Assembly (NCBI GenBank): GCA_003342895.1
Contig: PTFA01000195.1
Coordinates: forward strand, 1,550,001 to 1,614,000
Source: Casuarius casuarius
Lineage: Eukaryota; Chordata; Aves; Casuariiformes; Casuariidae
DNA: 64,000 bases
Direction: 5' to 3'
Shown here: positions 28,735-41,651 of the stretch, in pieces
How positions within the stretch are numbered: position 1 is the first letter of the stretch
How the letters are laid out: each line of letters begins with the position of its first letter
Notes under the pieces: model-generated
The model's database searches: none
What the model saw: only the letters and a program-made list of their open reading frames with translations
Told to the model about the DNA's origin: nothing
Translations under genes and position numbers: made by a program

Positions 28735-28770
28735 CACACTGCCTCAGTTTCCAAGTCTGCAGAATGGAAG
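28735..28770 (+). mobile_element. MIR core fragment
   Basis: ACTGCCTCAGTTTCCAAGTC followed by TGCAGAATGG is the MIR core in forward orientation. It is followed by a G-rich stretch and an ambiguous base. Confidence 0.5.
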
Positions 28771-28794
28771 GGGGGTAAGGGGGAACACAAAGGT

Positions 28795-28827
28795 TTTTTT
28801 TNGGGGGGGAAGCGGGGGGCTGGGGGG
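28795..28827. other. Unresolved homopolymer junction
   Basis: A T run, one ambiguous base at 28802, then G7 and two further G6 blocks. This is a likely sequencing trouble spot and a possible G-quadruplex former. Confidence 0.85.
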
Positions 28828-31800
28828 TAAATAACATCCACTGTTCTGAAGATGAGAACAAATTGAGCATTATCATCGAAACACTTCCTATACTAGAATC
28901 CTTGTGAGGAGACAAATTCCAACACCTAGACACAACATATTCACAAATAACCCTTATAAGACCTTTAACATACCCTTATTTCAGCAAGAATAAAACTAGC
29001 AAGAATGGTGAGCAAACACTGCCCAAGTTCCTTACGTCTCTTACGACCATTAAAGCACATGCCTCTAACTCTTCAGCTGGAAAGGCTTGTTTTTCAGATA
29101 TAGCTAATCAGGCAGAGTAACACAAAGAGATCTATTAATGTTCCCTGTTTCAGTGAGACACACAATGCAGACCTACTGATGGGATCTGCATTTTTGGTTC
29201 TCATTTGTTCTGTTTGAGTTAGTTTACCAATGTGAGGCAACATTTTCAGACACTGATATTTTGAATATCATTGCTCTCCGGGACTATCTTTTTCTCTCCA
29301 CCTCACCATATCTAGATCAAAGAAACCTTGGAAAAGAAATGTAAGGAACTAAAAATGTAAACGCTTATCTTTCGAATGCAGTAAAATCTCTCATTTCAAT
29401 GATATACAGAAGTACTCAGAATGTACTACAGCTGATCAATGCAGAAAAGAGGTACAGAATACTGCTGAAAATACAGCTTATTTGTATGCATGCCATCGTT
29501 AAATATGTTTTTGGAGTTAAATAGCTTTCATGGAAGAGAATCATTGCGATTATCAGTGCTAATAGCAATTCTCTCCAATGCAGACATTTACTTCCTGTTC
29601 TAAGAACTGCTGCAGGAAACTTCCTTGCTACAAATATTTGTCTAGCACCAATCACAGCACTCTCATTTGTCATTTTTAAGGGTACAGCCTAAAATGGAGA
29701 AATATGTGGCTTTTCCCCCCCAAAGATAACAAAGTATTTAAAGCGTTTAGTCAATAATCAAATACCCACTCATGTATTTTGTTACAAGCCTTCTCTGACT
29801 ACGGTTCTATCTCCTCTATTTACAACTGGAACACAGAATTAGTCATCTCTAGGAAACAGCTAGCATTAGCTTTTCATCACAAAAAGCTCCATTAAAACCT
29901 GTTTGAGAGAAGCTGAGCCACTATTTAACTGTTTTCCCTTTCCCAGCTTCTTGGTAGCTAGGCTGAACCTAAATATTGGTAACTGCTGTGAACACTAATA
30001 TGCAAAGCCTACGTGCAGAGCTATCTAGAGTAAGTGCATTCATCAGTTTTGTTACCCGGGGGGGCAAGTTTCTTCCTGATGCCCATACATTTACTTCTTG
30101 CCTCTTTCCTTTGGAAAAATGGTAGAGATGGTAGAACTGTCTACTCAGTTCCTTGATTTCACCGTGTGCCTTCTATTTCTTAGGACATGCCAAATACTGT
30201 CTCTACACAATATCCCTAGTACTTATAATGCAAAACACTTTATGACACTTCTAGTTCTGGGAGAAGAGAAAATGAAGCATGAAATAAGAAATATACTAGC
30301 AGAACAATATTCATTGACACTGGTAAGTCTGTATACTGCTGCACAGGGAAAGCATTAGTATTTGGGGTTTTAGCTTGGTTTTTTTTTCATGTAAGTTCTG
30401 CTCAGATTTCTGGTGCCAATGGTATGTTACTGGTTGCAACTCTTCTCATGTTGCATGTAACGCAATGTAAATTCATTACATCATACACAAATCCAACTGA
30501 TTTATACATTCCCTTTTATATAACAAATATAAAAACTGCTGAACATGTAACTGTCCTGCACCAATACCTTTAGCTTTTTTGGCTATCTGAAGTTTGCCAA
30601 TTCTCCTTGCAGTTCTTCATAAATCCCCACCACTGCAAAAAGATGATCACACTTTTAGAGGCGGAGCTAAACACAGAACTAGCATCATCTTTCTACCAAG
30701 AGCCAAGATAACAGATTTACAAACAATAAAATATAAATAAAGAACAAAACTTGTAAAAGAACAGCCTGACTGATCAAATATTGACCTTCAATGAAAAACT
30801 TAAGAAATTATTCTCTGTTTCTTACAGCCTATACTGAAATTGAAAGAACATGTGGCAAAAATCATATTCCTAAAGCCCAGTACAGATAAAGCAATATACA
30901 ATTTAGACCATGCTAATCTGGTCAGCCTTACACTGACACTGGTAAATATGCTCTCGCACTCCATTTTTAATGCAATCTAAAAGTCCTATAAAAACATATA
31001 CAGGTAATGACAGAACTCTACAAATGGTCTAATCTAACAGTAAGTGTTGGACAAAGTAAAATTAAGACAAAACAAATTACAGAACCAGAATAATTGTTTT
31101 TCAGGTGGAACTTGAGAACTTCAATCCCGAACAGGAACTGATCTGAATCAGAGCAGTTGTTTATAGCACGTTCTGATCCGGCAGTTAGTAAGAAAGTTAG
31201 GGGGACTCCACACTACAGCGCCAAAGGAAACGTATGGAAATGGGCATCTCTGCAGCAGGTACGAAAAGTGGAATCAGACAAGAAACTTGCATCAGGCAAT
31301 CAAGACTTCATTGGATCACATTATGGCTATCAGGTGCCTCAAACCACAAGTTCAAAGGAGTTTTAAAACAACAACTTGATTTTGGTCTCTAATAACCAGT
31401 GCAAAAGCCTTCAGATTCCACCTGTACTCCTGCTTCTTTCCTAATAGTCCAGAGAAGATCTTACTTTCTTTTTTCCCTGGGAAAACATTTCCACATTTAG
31501 GGAAGGGACAAGCCAGATCAACACATCATTGGGTGGACTACAGAAATCTGGGTAGGAGCCATTGTATCTAACTAAAAGGCTCAAAATTTTTATTACCAGT
31601 TTGCTTGAATGATACATTGGATTTGCACTAAATTAATATGCAACTTGGAATTTGCTCTGATTTACCAAGGACTCTCTCATGAGGAATTATTTCAAGTAAA
31701 AGCCACATAAAAATAAGTTATAAAAAAAAGCAATAGACAATGTTAAGGCATTTGTTATCAACAAGTCCAGTACAGTACTGACAGTGTCATGGCTACAGCA

Positions 31801-33628
31801 TTGGGAATTTAATAAATGCCTTAAAATCACTCAGCTTACCTCCACCTTTTTATTTTCTTTCACTGGCTTGGGGAAGGGTCATTTACAACTGTACTTTTAC
31901 ACCTCTTCAAATCTATCTGGACTTTCCTTGAAGCAAAAAGGTGACGTTTTACAAATTCTAAAACACTTTCAGAGCCTACCACTTTGGTCCCAAAATATTT
32001 CCAGAGCACAGAATCAACTGCCCCAATTACCCTTTAATTGTATGTTCTTAGCATATAAACTGCATGATTCAGGACTCCAAAGGCCTCAAAAGAATTTTCT
32101 CGTACCTTGCAGCAACCTTATTTATAGGCTCTCACAAACAAAAAACAGTATTTTACTCAGTTTCCTTAAGACAGGCAGGATTGGCTACTGCTGGGGGGAG
32201 AGACCAAAACCAAAGGACTATTTTCAACATCTAATGTGGGTAATTCTACATAAATACTTTCCATTTTGCTCCCCAAAAATGATGTCTTATTCAGAAAAAG
32301 CAGTATTTTAAAGAGTAGGTGTTCAGTGCACTCTTTGCATTAAGGATAACACACATTTGGTAGACGTGTCTTGCATTTCACACGACATTAATGAAGACTT
32401 TGACTAACCATTTTAAAATAGTCTCATGACAAACAACATACACCACTCATGACAGCTCTGATGCTGACATTTGTTACAAAACTGCTACACTGAATTTAGG
32501 CACATAACCCACCTCTTCTCATTTAACTAGAATCTATTCTAGTCTGTAGAAGAACTGCAATCTCAACTGCACAATATGTATATTTTTCCCTTGATTGCGT
32601 CTACTTGTTCTTTCAAGGGCATTCCCATTAGGAACAAACACTTCTCCATCCTCTCTCCCCCTTAAAGCAGAGTGAAAATAATCATATCAAGGGAAACTTA
32701 TTACTGTTTCCAAATTGCGTCTGGCTCTCAGCAGGCACACTCTCCAGGCAACAGTTTTGCCGCTACATTATGACTAATTTTTTTTTTTTCCAGATGACAT
32801 TTTGTACTGTAAGTAGGTAGAGGAAGGACAGATATATGTGATTTGGGATAAGACAGAGCCTCCGGAGTCAAGCGAAATAGCAGTGTCTCCCTTCTCTCTG
32901 CACCCTCCTTAAAAAGAAATTTCATTTTCACTCTCAAGAACAATTCCTTAGCATGCTGTTCACGCACACACACACCCCCCACACGCAGGTCCTTTCACAA
33001 ATTAATTTTGTAAGAGGAGGATGAAACCTGTAGTTTGCTCAAATTTGGAGCTCACAGTTACTTTGTATAACAAAGAAATAAAAGAAATAAGGGAAGGGGA
33101 GAACAAAAGAAACCCAAAAAGCAGTCATTAAATTTCTGGCTACCTGGACAAAGCACTTGTTGTCTAATGCTGCCATCTGCTGTCTAAATATAATGACAAT
33201 GCAGCTCTGGCTGTTCAAAAAAAAATTAGGAGTATTATCCAGACTGTTCTCTTCCATAACTAGAACCTCCTGGATCAGCATTTGGGACACACACAAAACA
33301 CCTCTCAGATGTCCTTTTAATTTATGGCTTTCCACAATCCTCACAAATACACAAACCAGACAACCTGTTTCTACCAAATAAAATACCAAGCCATGTCCAT
33401 GAGAATAAAGCACTGCTCGTGTGATTTTTAGGGAGCAGGTAAAGAGCAATTTTAAAACTAATTCAAACTAAAGCCACTAAGCCTGCCTCAAGATCAATTA
33501 ACATAAAACCCACAGAGTCACAAGTAATACAGTCTGAACAAAGAGAACCTTATCCAAATACATACCAAGGAATTTAGGTATAATTTCTAGCTATTTAAAG
33601 AGTACATATACGAACACACAAGTCTCAC

Positions 33629-33707
33629 CTAGAGAGCTGCATGAAATTCAGCAAAATGAAACAGTCATTTGAATCAACATAAAGGACTTCATATTTTAAC
33701 AAATCCT
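33629..33707 (-). CDS. Weak candidate exon (79 bp)
   Basis: A pyrimidine-rich acceptor (TTTTCCCCACTTATTTTATGGCAG) and the donor CTCTAG|GTGAGA enclose an open frame reading DLLKYEVLYVDSNDCFILLN. It lies downstream of the unidentified gene's stop codon and upstream of the hinderin-like exon, so it would have to belong to the latter or to another transcript. No phase partner was found. Confidence 0.15.
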
Positions 33708-36700
33708 CTGCCATAAAATAAGTGGGGAAAATAGATGAATCTCTGGGGATGGGACAAAGGGAACCAAACAAGGCTGCACGAATTATAAGGAAAAGAGCAA
33801 ACAATTGCATAAATCAGAATAACATTTCAAAACTAGATTGAAGGGAACTCAACAACCAGATTCTAGCTTTTAATCTGTAAAAGTAAGAACTGCAAAACCC
33901 TCAACCTACATATGAGAAAGGTTCTGTGGCCATTGTACTTATTGGTGTCTCCTATAGCTCACCTCCTACCTCCTCCTATTAAGGGCAGATTCAGAAGCAT
34001 CCGTTAGTCCCACTGCAATGAACTGAATGTTGCATTTCGCTGGCCTTCCAGGTGAATTTAACTAGCCACACACTTTATGTTACCAACCTGGATAAACACA
34101 CTTGCTGTTTATCATGTCTCCCCAAGCACCGGTAAGATTTCTTTCTCCGCACAAAGGCATTTCTGAAAAGCCGGGGCTCCTGGCTGATCCCAAAACCCAT
34201 GCATACAACCCTCCTAGATTCACAGCATCTGTGCCCCGTCTGCTCACATAAGCGATAAACAAAAGCTTACAAGAACCACAACATTCGTGAAAGTTTTAGG
34301 GCAATATCCTACAGGCTTGAAATGAAATAAGGGCTTAGGTACAACTTCCCATTTTCTGCAGGGTACCTTTTCAAGCCAAATACAACATTGTTATAAGACA
34401 GTCAATTAAAAATCCTTTTGAGGTACAAAGAGTAGCACCTGAGAACAAAAGTCAGAAGAAGAAGGTAAGAACTATACTATACCACAGCTGAAGTATCAAA
34501 TTAATAAAATTACTGATGCAGCCAGTTTTACAGTGGTGGTGCCTCAAAGATTGTCAGGAATGACAAAGCTTTGAAGCCCTGAAATCCTCTTGGAAGCTTG
34601 ACTTGGGGCAATTTTCACTTCTCAGTTCTGGCGACTCTGTACTGCAATTTTAAGTGGAAAGGTCTGGTAAGCCCAAAGCATTTTGAATTTAAAATAAATA
34701 AATAACCACACCCACCCCCCATACCCATGCTTTAGCTCCAGCTTCAAAAAATACAAATAAGATGATTTGGGCCAGGCTTATTTGTTTAACTGTATGTAAG
34801 GGAAGGGCTTTGTAGAAAACATACAGATTTTTAAGTAATTTAAGTACTGCAGATATGAAAGGCCGTACTGGTGCAATACAGGCCTGTCTAATTCTGATTT
34901 CTGTCTCTTTTTTACTAGAGAGCATCACTGAGGAGATTTAGTTACTCCTTCTTCTAATTGTCCAAAAACAAGCTGACCTTGGTCACTAAAATCCTCAAGG
35001 GTTAAGTGAAATGGAACTCTTACTCCTCACGAACTCACTGCATCCTCCAGCGCAGCAGAGCAGCCCCTGTATCTGCTGTCATACACGCCTGGGTGTATAT
35101 TCGTACACCCAAAAATGTCACAAGTCAGGAGGACAATCAGAATCAAATCACTTCTCTCTCAGCAGGTTGTCAGAGTAGAGTCAGCTTGCTGTTTTCTCCT
35201 TTGTTTTACATCCATAATGTCCTCTTCAATTTGTAAGTTTTTAATTGGAACAACAAGACAAGCATTTCTGTAACTCTTGGGAACCCCGTATCACTTTGGT
35301 CGTTATTAAAGATTTTATTCAGAAGGGTCAACCAGTTTGAAATGATCTTTTTCACCACCTCCCTTTCTGGCACAATGAATTCACTCAAACTTCTCCTACC
35401 ATCCTACCCACTCTTTGTTAGAGTAAGATGCAAGCCGATTTTCATCACTGGTAAATGGAGACAATGCTTCAGCTGTGTCTCACAATCAGTGTTCTTTACC
35501 TGTATCACACCACCTAAGAATGCACTGTCCTAGAAATTTAGACACAAAACAGAAAAGTGCTACTTGACCCAAATAATTTCCACTTGAATGTAAGCTTTGC
35601 AGTACACTCTCCACTTCATTTCTCCCCTCATCACAATCATAAAGGTGACTGCTGAATTTAATACCTTCTCTGGCCAAGACTACCCAACCCTGTCCTGAAT
35701 TAAGTCATCTTAACAAACCCATTATCCTAGTTTGAGCTAATGCTCAATCTTATTTGTCTCCATGTCTTGGCTGTCACTTCTTTGTATCTCCACCTACTAT
35801 ACCACACTTCAGTGCTTTGCTTCTCTGCTTTGTTACCCATACTGTTTTCAGTCTTTACTCTTCCTGCTCTTTGGACTTGAAAGAGAACCTACATCTGCTT
35901 TCAAAGATAGGAATTAACACTAACTGGCCCTCTTCATTAATGGTTCCTCCACATTCTCATCTCTTAAGCTGCCATTTTTAATTATCTTGGTTTGCAAGAT
36001 CTTTGGACAGCAAATGTACTCGTAAAACACCATAAACTCACAATTAACACAAAAGCAGAAACACAGTTCCAAGTAAGTCACATTTGAACCAGAAAATATA
36101 AGGCTGTAAAAGGCAAACGCCAGTACTTTGAATTAAATTTGGATGAAACAAGGCAGTAGATCAGAGATCTCCAGTGTGCCATCCTCAATATAGTTCACAT
36201 TGCTAGAATAAGCAGCAAGCAGTGTTCTAGCAGAATATTCCAATTGGCTTTCAAAATAAATCTCAAGTAGGTGGTGTAATAATCAAGTTGGTAAACTCAA
36301 TTTGAACATGAAACGTATTGATTTCTTCTGTGGCTAATCACCATCATGATTCTAAATTATAAAGATCAGAAATTCTCTTCTCCCTCAATGCATACAGTAA
36401 ATTGCAAACCAACAACGGCCCATACAACTGTAATTGCTATCCTGACAGGATAAAAACGCCTACTTGTCCTATCGTTTTTGTGAGCCCTTCTCCTCTGCCC
36501 TGTTCTCCTCTGCTTGTTTTGTTTACTTTCTCTGCTTGTTCCCCACAAAGACAAACTTCAGGACTATAAAAATACAGGGCCTTTTCCAGGTGGTGCCACA
36601 GAGCTAGGCAGAAAGGACTGCCTTCTGATGCTGCAAATGGCCTATCTCCTTGTCCGGCCCAAAGATCTGGTCTTATCATTTCTTGCAGTAATGCATTGCA

Positions 36701-38075
36701 CATTTAGTTTAGAGAGTAAGTAAGGTTAATGACTGATGTATCCCACATACTCCACCATTATCTCTTCACAGGCTAAACTCCTTTTCGACTGAGTAGTCTT
36801 CACATATTCTGCTATGTATCTCCCTCTCTTGGCTGGTCTTTTAAAGCACAACCATCCCATTTCAAGTTCCTCCTAATACACGGATTTCTTCCAAGAGTCC
36901 TGTAATCCTTAACCTGGCCAAATTCATTCAGATGCAGAACTAACAGGATCCATCAGAAAGATAATTACTCGGTTTTGGGTATTTTGTCACATTTCAGCCC
37001 AAATTTCACCTCTGTTAACTATTTGGATTGTAAGCCCATCAGGGTTCTTACCAGTCTAAAGTATCTAACAGTTCTGATACCTTAAAAAAATATTACACAA
37101 TTTGGATTATTTTTACCTAACTGTATTAGCCTGTATTTTTCCAAATTTAATTCTATCACGTTATTTTCTGCTTCTACTTCTACTTTCTTGGTTCTTAAAA
37201 AAGGAAGTCAATTTTATAGAGGTAATGTTTGTACTATCTGATTCAGAAAGTCATGCATAATCTTAACTACGCGTGGCTGACAGGCACCAATGAAAGAAAG
37301 TCTTACACATTCTTGTCAAGATTACTGCAGTACAAACCTAAACTCTGTCTGAAGACAGTATCTTTGAGAGAAGTAAATACAGGACCCATCTTCGGGGTGG
37401 GGGATGGCAAGGGACCTTTATTTTTGCTTTTGTAAGACATACCATCATCCAAATGGGTAATACTTTCAGGATGAACAGCTTCAACAATGTACCACATTCA
37501 GAAATCAGGACATGCAACAAGGGAAATTAGGCTTCAGTAAGCAATTGAGATTTGGCGCAAAATATGAATGGATGGATGCAAATGAAAGCATGGCATTAGA
37601 AGGTCCTAAACTACATCTGCCATCTTTAAATTTCATGATGTAACAAAGAATGATAAAGCTCTTGAATGATAAAGGCCTTGAAAATTAGAGAAGGAAGAAT
37701 TATTACGTATCGTACTTTGACTTATCTTCTCAAAGGCCATTTGCAAATGGAAAGTAAGGTGGAGAAGTACAGAAAGTCTCTCTAAGAGAAGATAAGTTGC
37801 CCCAACTTATCTTATGCTTATTCTCCATACCTACCACAAAACAGCTCAGACCTTCCCATATTATCCTAGAAAAAAAAAAAGTCAGTATAACTGACTACTT
37901 CAAGCATTAAACAAACAAAAAAAGTAGCTCTTTTTAATAGAACATCCTGCATCTAGCCTACAACATAGCACTCTCTTCAACCAGTCTGGATGATATTTTG
38001 GGGAAAGGAATTATGCTTTTAACCAGGCCAACAGGAGCACTTTTTCCCCCCACAAGCACACTCTCACCTCTGGTG

Positions 38076-38197
38076 CTTTGCAGTTCCTGCGACGACCTAC
38101 AAACAGTCTGAGGGCATAGGGACTGTTCATTCTCCTGCACTTTGCAGTTCCTGCGATGACCTACAAACAGTCTGAGGGCATAGGGACTGTTCATTCT
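38076..38197. repeat. Tandem duplication, 64-bp period
   Basis: Unit 1 is 38076-38139 and unit 2 is 38140-38197. They share 58 aligned bases with one difference (CGACG against CGATG), followed by 6 bases present only in unit 1. It is recent. It makes the minus-strand open frame through it repeat out of register, which argues against coding. Confidence 0.95.
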
Positions 38198-40289
38198 GCA
38201 CATCTCACTATTCAGAGAACACCCTGGCACTCTCACTATATTCACTCTACCTGCATTCAGGTGTGACTCTCCCTTGCAAAACACAGTTGGTTGCAACTTC
38301 TAGCAAGTCCAAAGTCTTCAGCAGCTAGATACAGCTTCTGCTTTAAAAAACACAGTGAAGCCATTATTTGAAAGGAGTCTATCCGATATTGTCCTAGTAT
38401 TTGCACAGATGGACTACTAACAAAAGATTTCAAGCTTATTTTCATTTGAACTCTAAAGCCTCCCCCTAAAAGGTTCCACCATGTCGTACCAAAATGTTTA
38501 TCCTCATGAGTTTAAGCAAACAAAGAGCAATTCCTCTGCCTTCTCCAAAGAAATTTTAACAATCAGAAGACAAGACAGCCCTGCCCTGATGTCGAGGACA
38601 GAGGACTATTGTTCAGATCACTTCTTATTCACACTGGTTCCCTGCTCACGTGAGTGTCAAGCCACTTGAATTTTGATAGTCCACCTCAGAATTTGTTTCC
38701 AATTCTAAAAGAGTATTCAAACTTTTCATATCTTTCACAGCCTTCTTACCCAAAGACCTTTAGAAAAAATATCACTACCTCTCTCCATCTGCCAAATGAG
38801 GCACTTTCACTTTAGGTGTGCTCACTAGATACCTACAACTTAGGTCTTCAGTTAGAAGGACTGGATCTCACCCAAATCTGCCTGCCAATGGCAGTTCCCC
38901 TCTGAGAGGTGACTAAGGAACAAGGCCCCATCATTATCTGTTTGGCCACTTCTCCCACTGCATAACTGCAGCTTGAACAGAAGGCTGCACACCCCACACC
39001 AGCAGACCAAGTAGGAAGGGTCATCAACCCCTCCACTGATATGCAAGTATTTCCTTTCCTTCCCTTGGCAGCAGGGAAAGAAGCAGTGCATCAGTAAGGG
39101 ACTTAATTATTGGTTAACAGATCCAAAATACCAGAACTGATCACAGTAAGAATAAAAAAAATATATATATACACATAGGAAAATTACAAAAGCACACTCC
39201 AAATATTTGGAGGATGGAAGGTGGAGGGGAAGCTCAATAGAATAGCTATAATCATTAGCAACAAGCCAGTCATCCTACATATACAATTTTCCTGCACAGG
39301 TAGGAAAATTTCCTACATCTTTCTAAATGCAAAGTAATTATTAAGAGAAAACTAGCCTTTTTCCTCAATTGATCAAAATTTTAAGGACAGATATAACCTT
39401 CCAAAACCTTTCTTTGGACACAGCTTGTATACAGCTTCATAACACAGGTTGCAACCAATCAATAAAAAAAGCCCTCTTAACAGACCATTCTCAACAAAAA
39501 AGCACTGATTAAAGCAAAAAGAAAACAGACTCCCTGAGACATGCTCTTGGACACTCTGAAGTAACTTTAAGGAAAAACACCAGAAATCTCTAGATAAAGC
39601 TGAGCTTCCCTCAGCTTCCTTTGTGCTTTAAAATTATCTTCCTTTTGGGAAAGAAAAGTTTCAACATACAGGTATAAAGCTATTTTCTGAGGTAAACCCC
39701 CACACCTATTCAGAAAGGCCGTGTTGCCAAAGGTGACAGAGACCAAATTGCACCTAATATATCGCAGCTAGATAACAAACCAAATTTGCAATAGGAAGTT
39801 CTCCAAGAACAAGAAAAAACTATCGGCATACACACATACAAACTGATACTTAACATGGAAATAGCAAAAGACTCTGCTTCAACTTTCACCATTTGATTTT
39901 GCAGAATCCTTAAAGCTGTCTAAGGAATGAATGTCCATGTGCAGACAAACAGAAAACGCCTAAATGTTCCACAAGGAGATTAAGGTCTGAGCGTGAGAGG
40001 AAAATATAGGAAGAGGAAAGAAACAGAAGCTTGCAAGAACCTTTGTCAGAGTATTCCTAAAAAGAGATACGGTTTGACACAAACAGGTTCAATACAACCA
40101 AAGCATCTTTAGAACTTCTGGACTTGAAAAATAAAGAACAGGGAATGTGAAGTTCACCCTTTCCCTGAGTGAAAGGGTATTTTCCTCAGACTACTGCAGG
40201 TTATCCTAACTGGCAATAAAAATCATCTTTAAAGAATTTTAAATGAAATATAGCCCTTTTGTCTTCAGTAAAGGCACATTTCACCCAGA

Positions 40290-41510
40290 CCCTTTATTCT
40301 GGAAGCTCTGAAAGTGCACAAAAAACAAAGGAAAACAAATGTCAGAATAAAGATTCTGGAGTTTTAAACTTTTTTCTGCTACAGCCTTCCTTTAACATGT
40401 TGAATAAATCCTTAAATTTCTACTTCAGTTCCTTCATTTTTATGAAGATGGGATGGCAGCAATACATTTTAACTCACAAGATGAGGACAGAATTACGAGC
40501 AATTGCAAAGTATTCTGATATCATTGAATGAATGGACCTAGATTACTACAACACAGTATTTCAACCCTTAGCATGAGCTGATTTTAAGTGAGCACCAGCA
40601 TTATGTAAAATAGTTACAAGGAAGGGGAAATTAGAAAACAATTCAAATATAGTTGAAAGGTTGAATAAAGACAGCATATAGAGTTTACAGCTTAGTACAG
40701 ATCCATACCGTGTATGCAAACAGAAAATGTGTACATGCAGCTGATGTGTATGTAAGTTACTGCATCTCCTAATCATATTTAAAAGGAAGCTGATCATTCA
40801 ATGAAGTTTCAAATATATTATTTTACCTCAGTAAGCCTGTATGTTCTCATAAAGCATGAAACATTTATATAGACACACATACATACCACCTTTCTGATTT
40901 TATAATCATGGAAAGCAAAAACATGTATACAAATCAAAGTTTTGCAATCTAAAAAAAAATAGTATAAACTAAAAACTTGAGATTCCCACAACACTCGTCC
41001 TCTGAAAATTATGTGTACATCTGCATTTAACAACATTGTCCACATGCAATCATTTTGCAGTTTACATAGAGTTCTATACAACATTATTACAACCTTAACA
41101 ACTCTTAGAATTACCAAAGTTTCTATATTTGCAAAACTTAATTGCATATAGTTCTGACAGTGTCCAGAAAGTAAAGTTTTGCCTCAGGTTGTTTTTACGG
41201 CTTAACTTCTGCAAAAGGAAGAAGTTGCATAGGAAAGAACATAAAATGCTAGGTACAGTTTAATATCCACAATTTCATGTTTATGTATGCTTATCCAGAT
41301 CACAAAAAAGTGGTAACAAAAAATAAATCAATTTGACCTGTATAACCAGGATATAACTGAGAAAAGGTCTATTTTCAGGATGGTCCCAGGGAAATTAGTT
41401 ACAGAAACTAGTTACAGAAATTAAAGATGTGTGAAGGTGCCTTTCTACAATGACAAGCCTAGAATTATTGGCTGGACAAGCAATGACGACAAGCCTAGAA
41501 TTATATAGCT
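40290..41510 (-). other. Probable 3' untranslated region of the unidentified gene
   Basis: The sequence following the stop has no coding signal. Minus-strand poly(A) signals are an ATTAAA at 41264-41259 and an AATAAA at 40298-40293, so the message could end about 0.25 kb or about 1.2 kb past the stop. A 17-bp direct repeat (41452-41468 and 41488-41504) and a 13-bp tandem pair (41396-41420) lie inside. The extent is inferred. Confidence 0.4.
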
Positions 41511-41651
41511 TTATAATATAAATTCTTGTATATTCTCAAGCATTTCAGTAAGATATACTAAAGTGGTCTCTTTCAAGCCATCAAATACTTTTTCTGTGGC
41601 TCTTAAGGCAATAACATAATGGTTGTCAGCTTCACTGAAATACATCAAAAC
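41511..41651 (-). CDS. Unidentified gene, terminal exon B with stop codon
   Basis: The acceptor ATTTATTTTCCCTTAG|GTTTTG is strong. Forty-six codons follow before TAA. It starts VLMYFSEADNHYVIALRATE, continues with a helical segment KVFDGLKETT, and ends YLTEMLENIQEFIL. There is no plausible donor before the stop, so this is read as the C-terminus. The tail is a predicted amphipathic helix. Confidence 0.82.
   Translation of the reverse strand, partial: VLMYFSEADNHYVIALRATEKVFDGLKETTLVYLTEMLENIQEFIL

Larger units (their letters stand above)
20000..40280. other. Noncoding DNA between the two genes
   Basis: This stretch contains a tandem duplication, the assembly gap, pyrimidine-rich stretches (about 28230-28700, 35740-35990, 36730-36900) and the weak exon candidate at 33629. 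Nothing else is supportable. If the hinderin-like gene starts here, its first exons were not recognised. Confidence 0.5.

Noticed and set aside
28471..28737. Lysine-rich 88-codon minus-strand frame
   Set aside because: Reads plausibly but lacks an acceptor and donor; produced by a pyrimidine-rich plus strand.
31784..32311. Longest open frame in the window (175 codons, plus strand)
   Set aside because: No homology recognised, composition like the surrounding A+T-rich DNA, no flanking splice signals; a frame of this length is expected once in 64 kb of such sequence.
33039..33449. 136-codon minus-strand frame
   Set aside because: Opposite strand also open; no exon boundaries or recognisable motif.
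37958..38296. 112-codon minus-strand frame across the 64-bp tandem duplication
   Set aside because: The period is not a multiple of three, so the peptide does not repeat; no other coding evidence.
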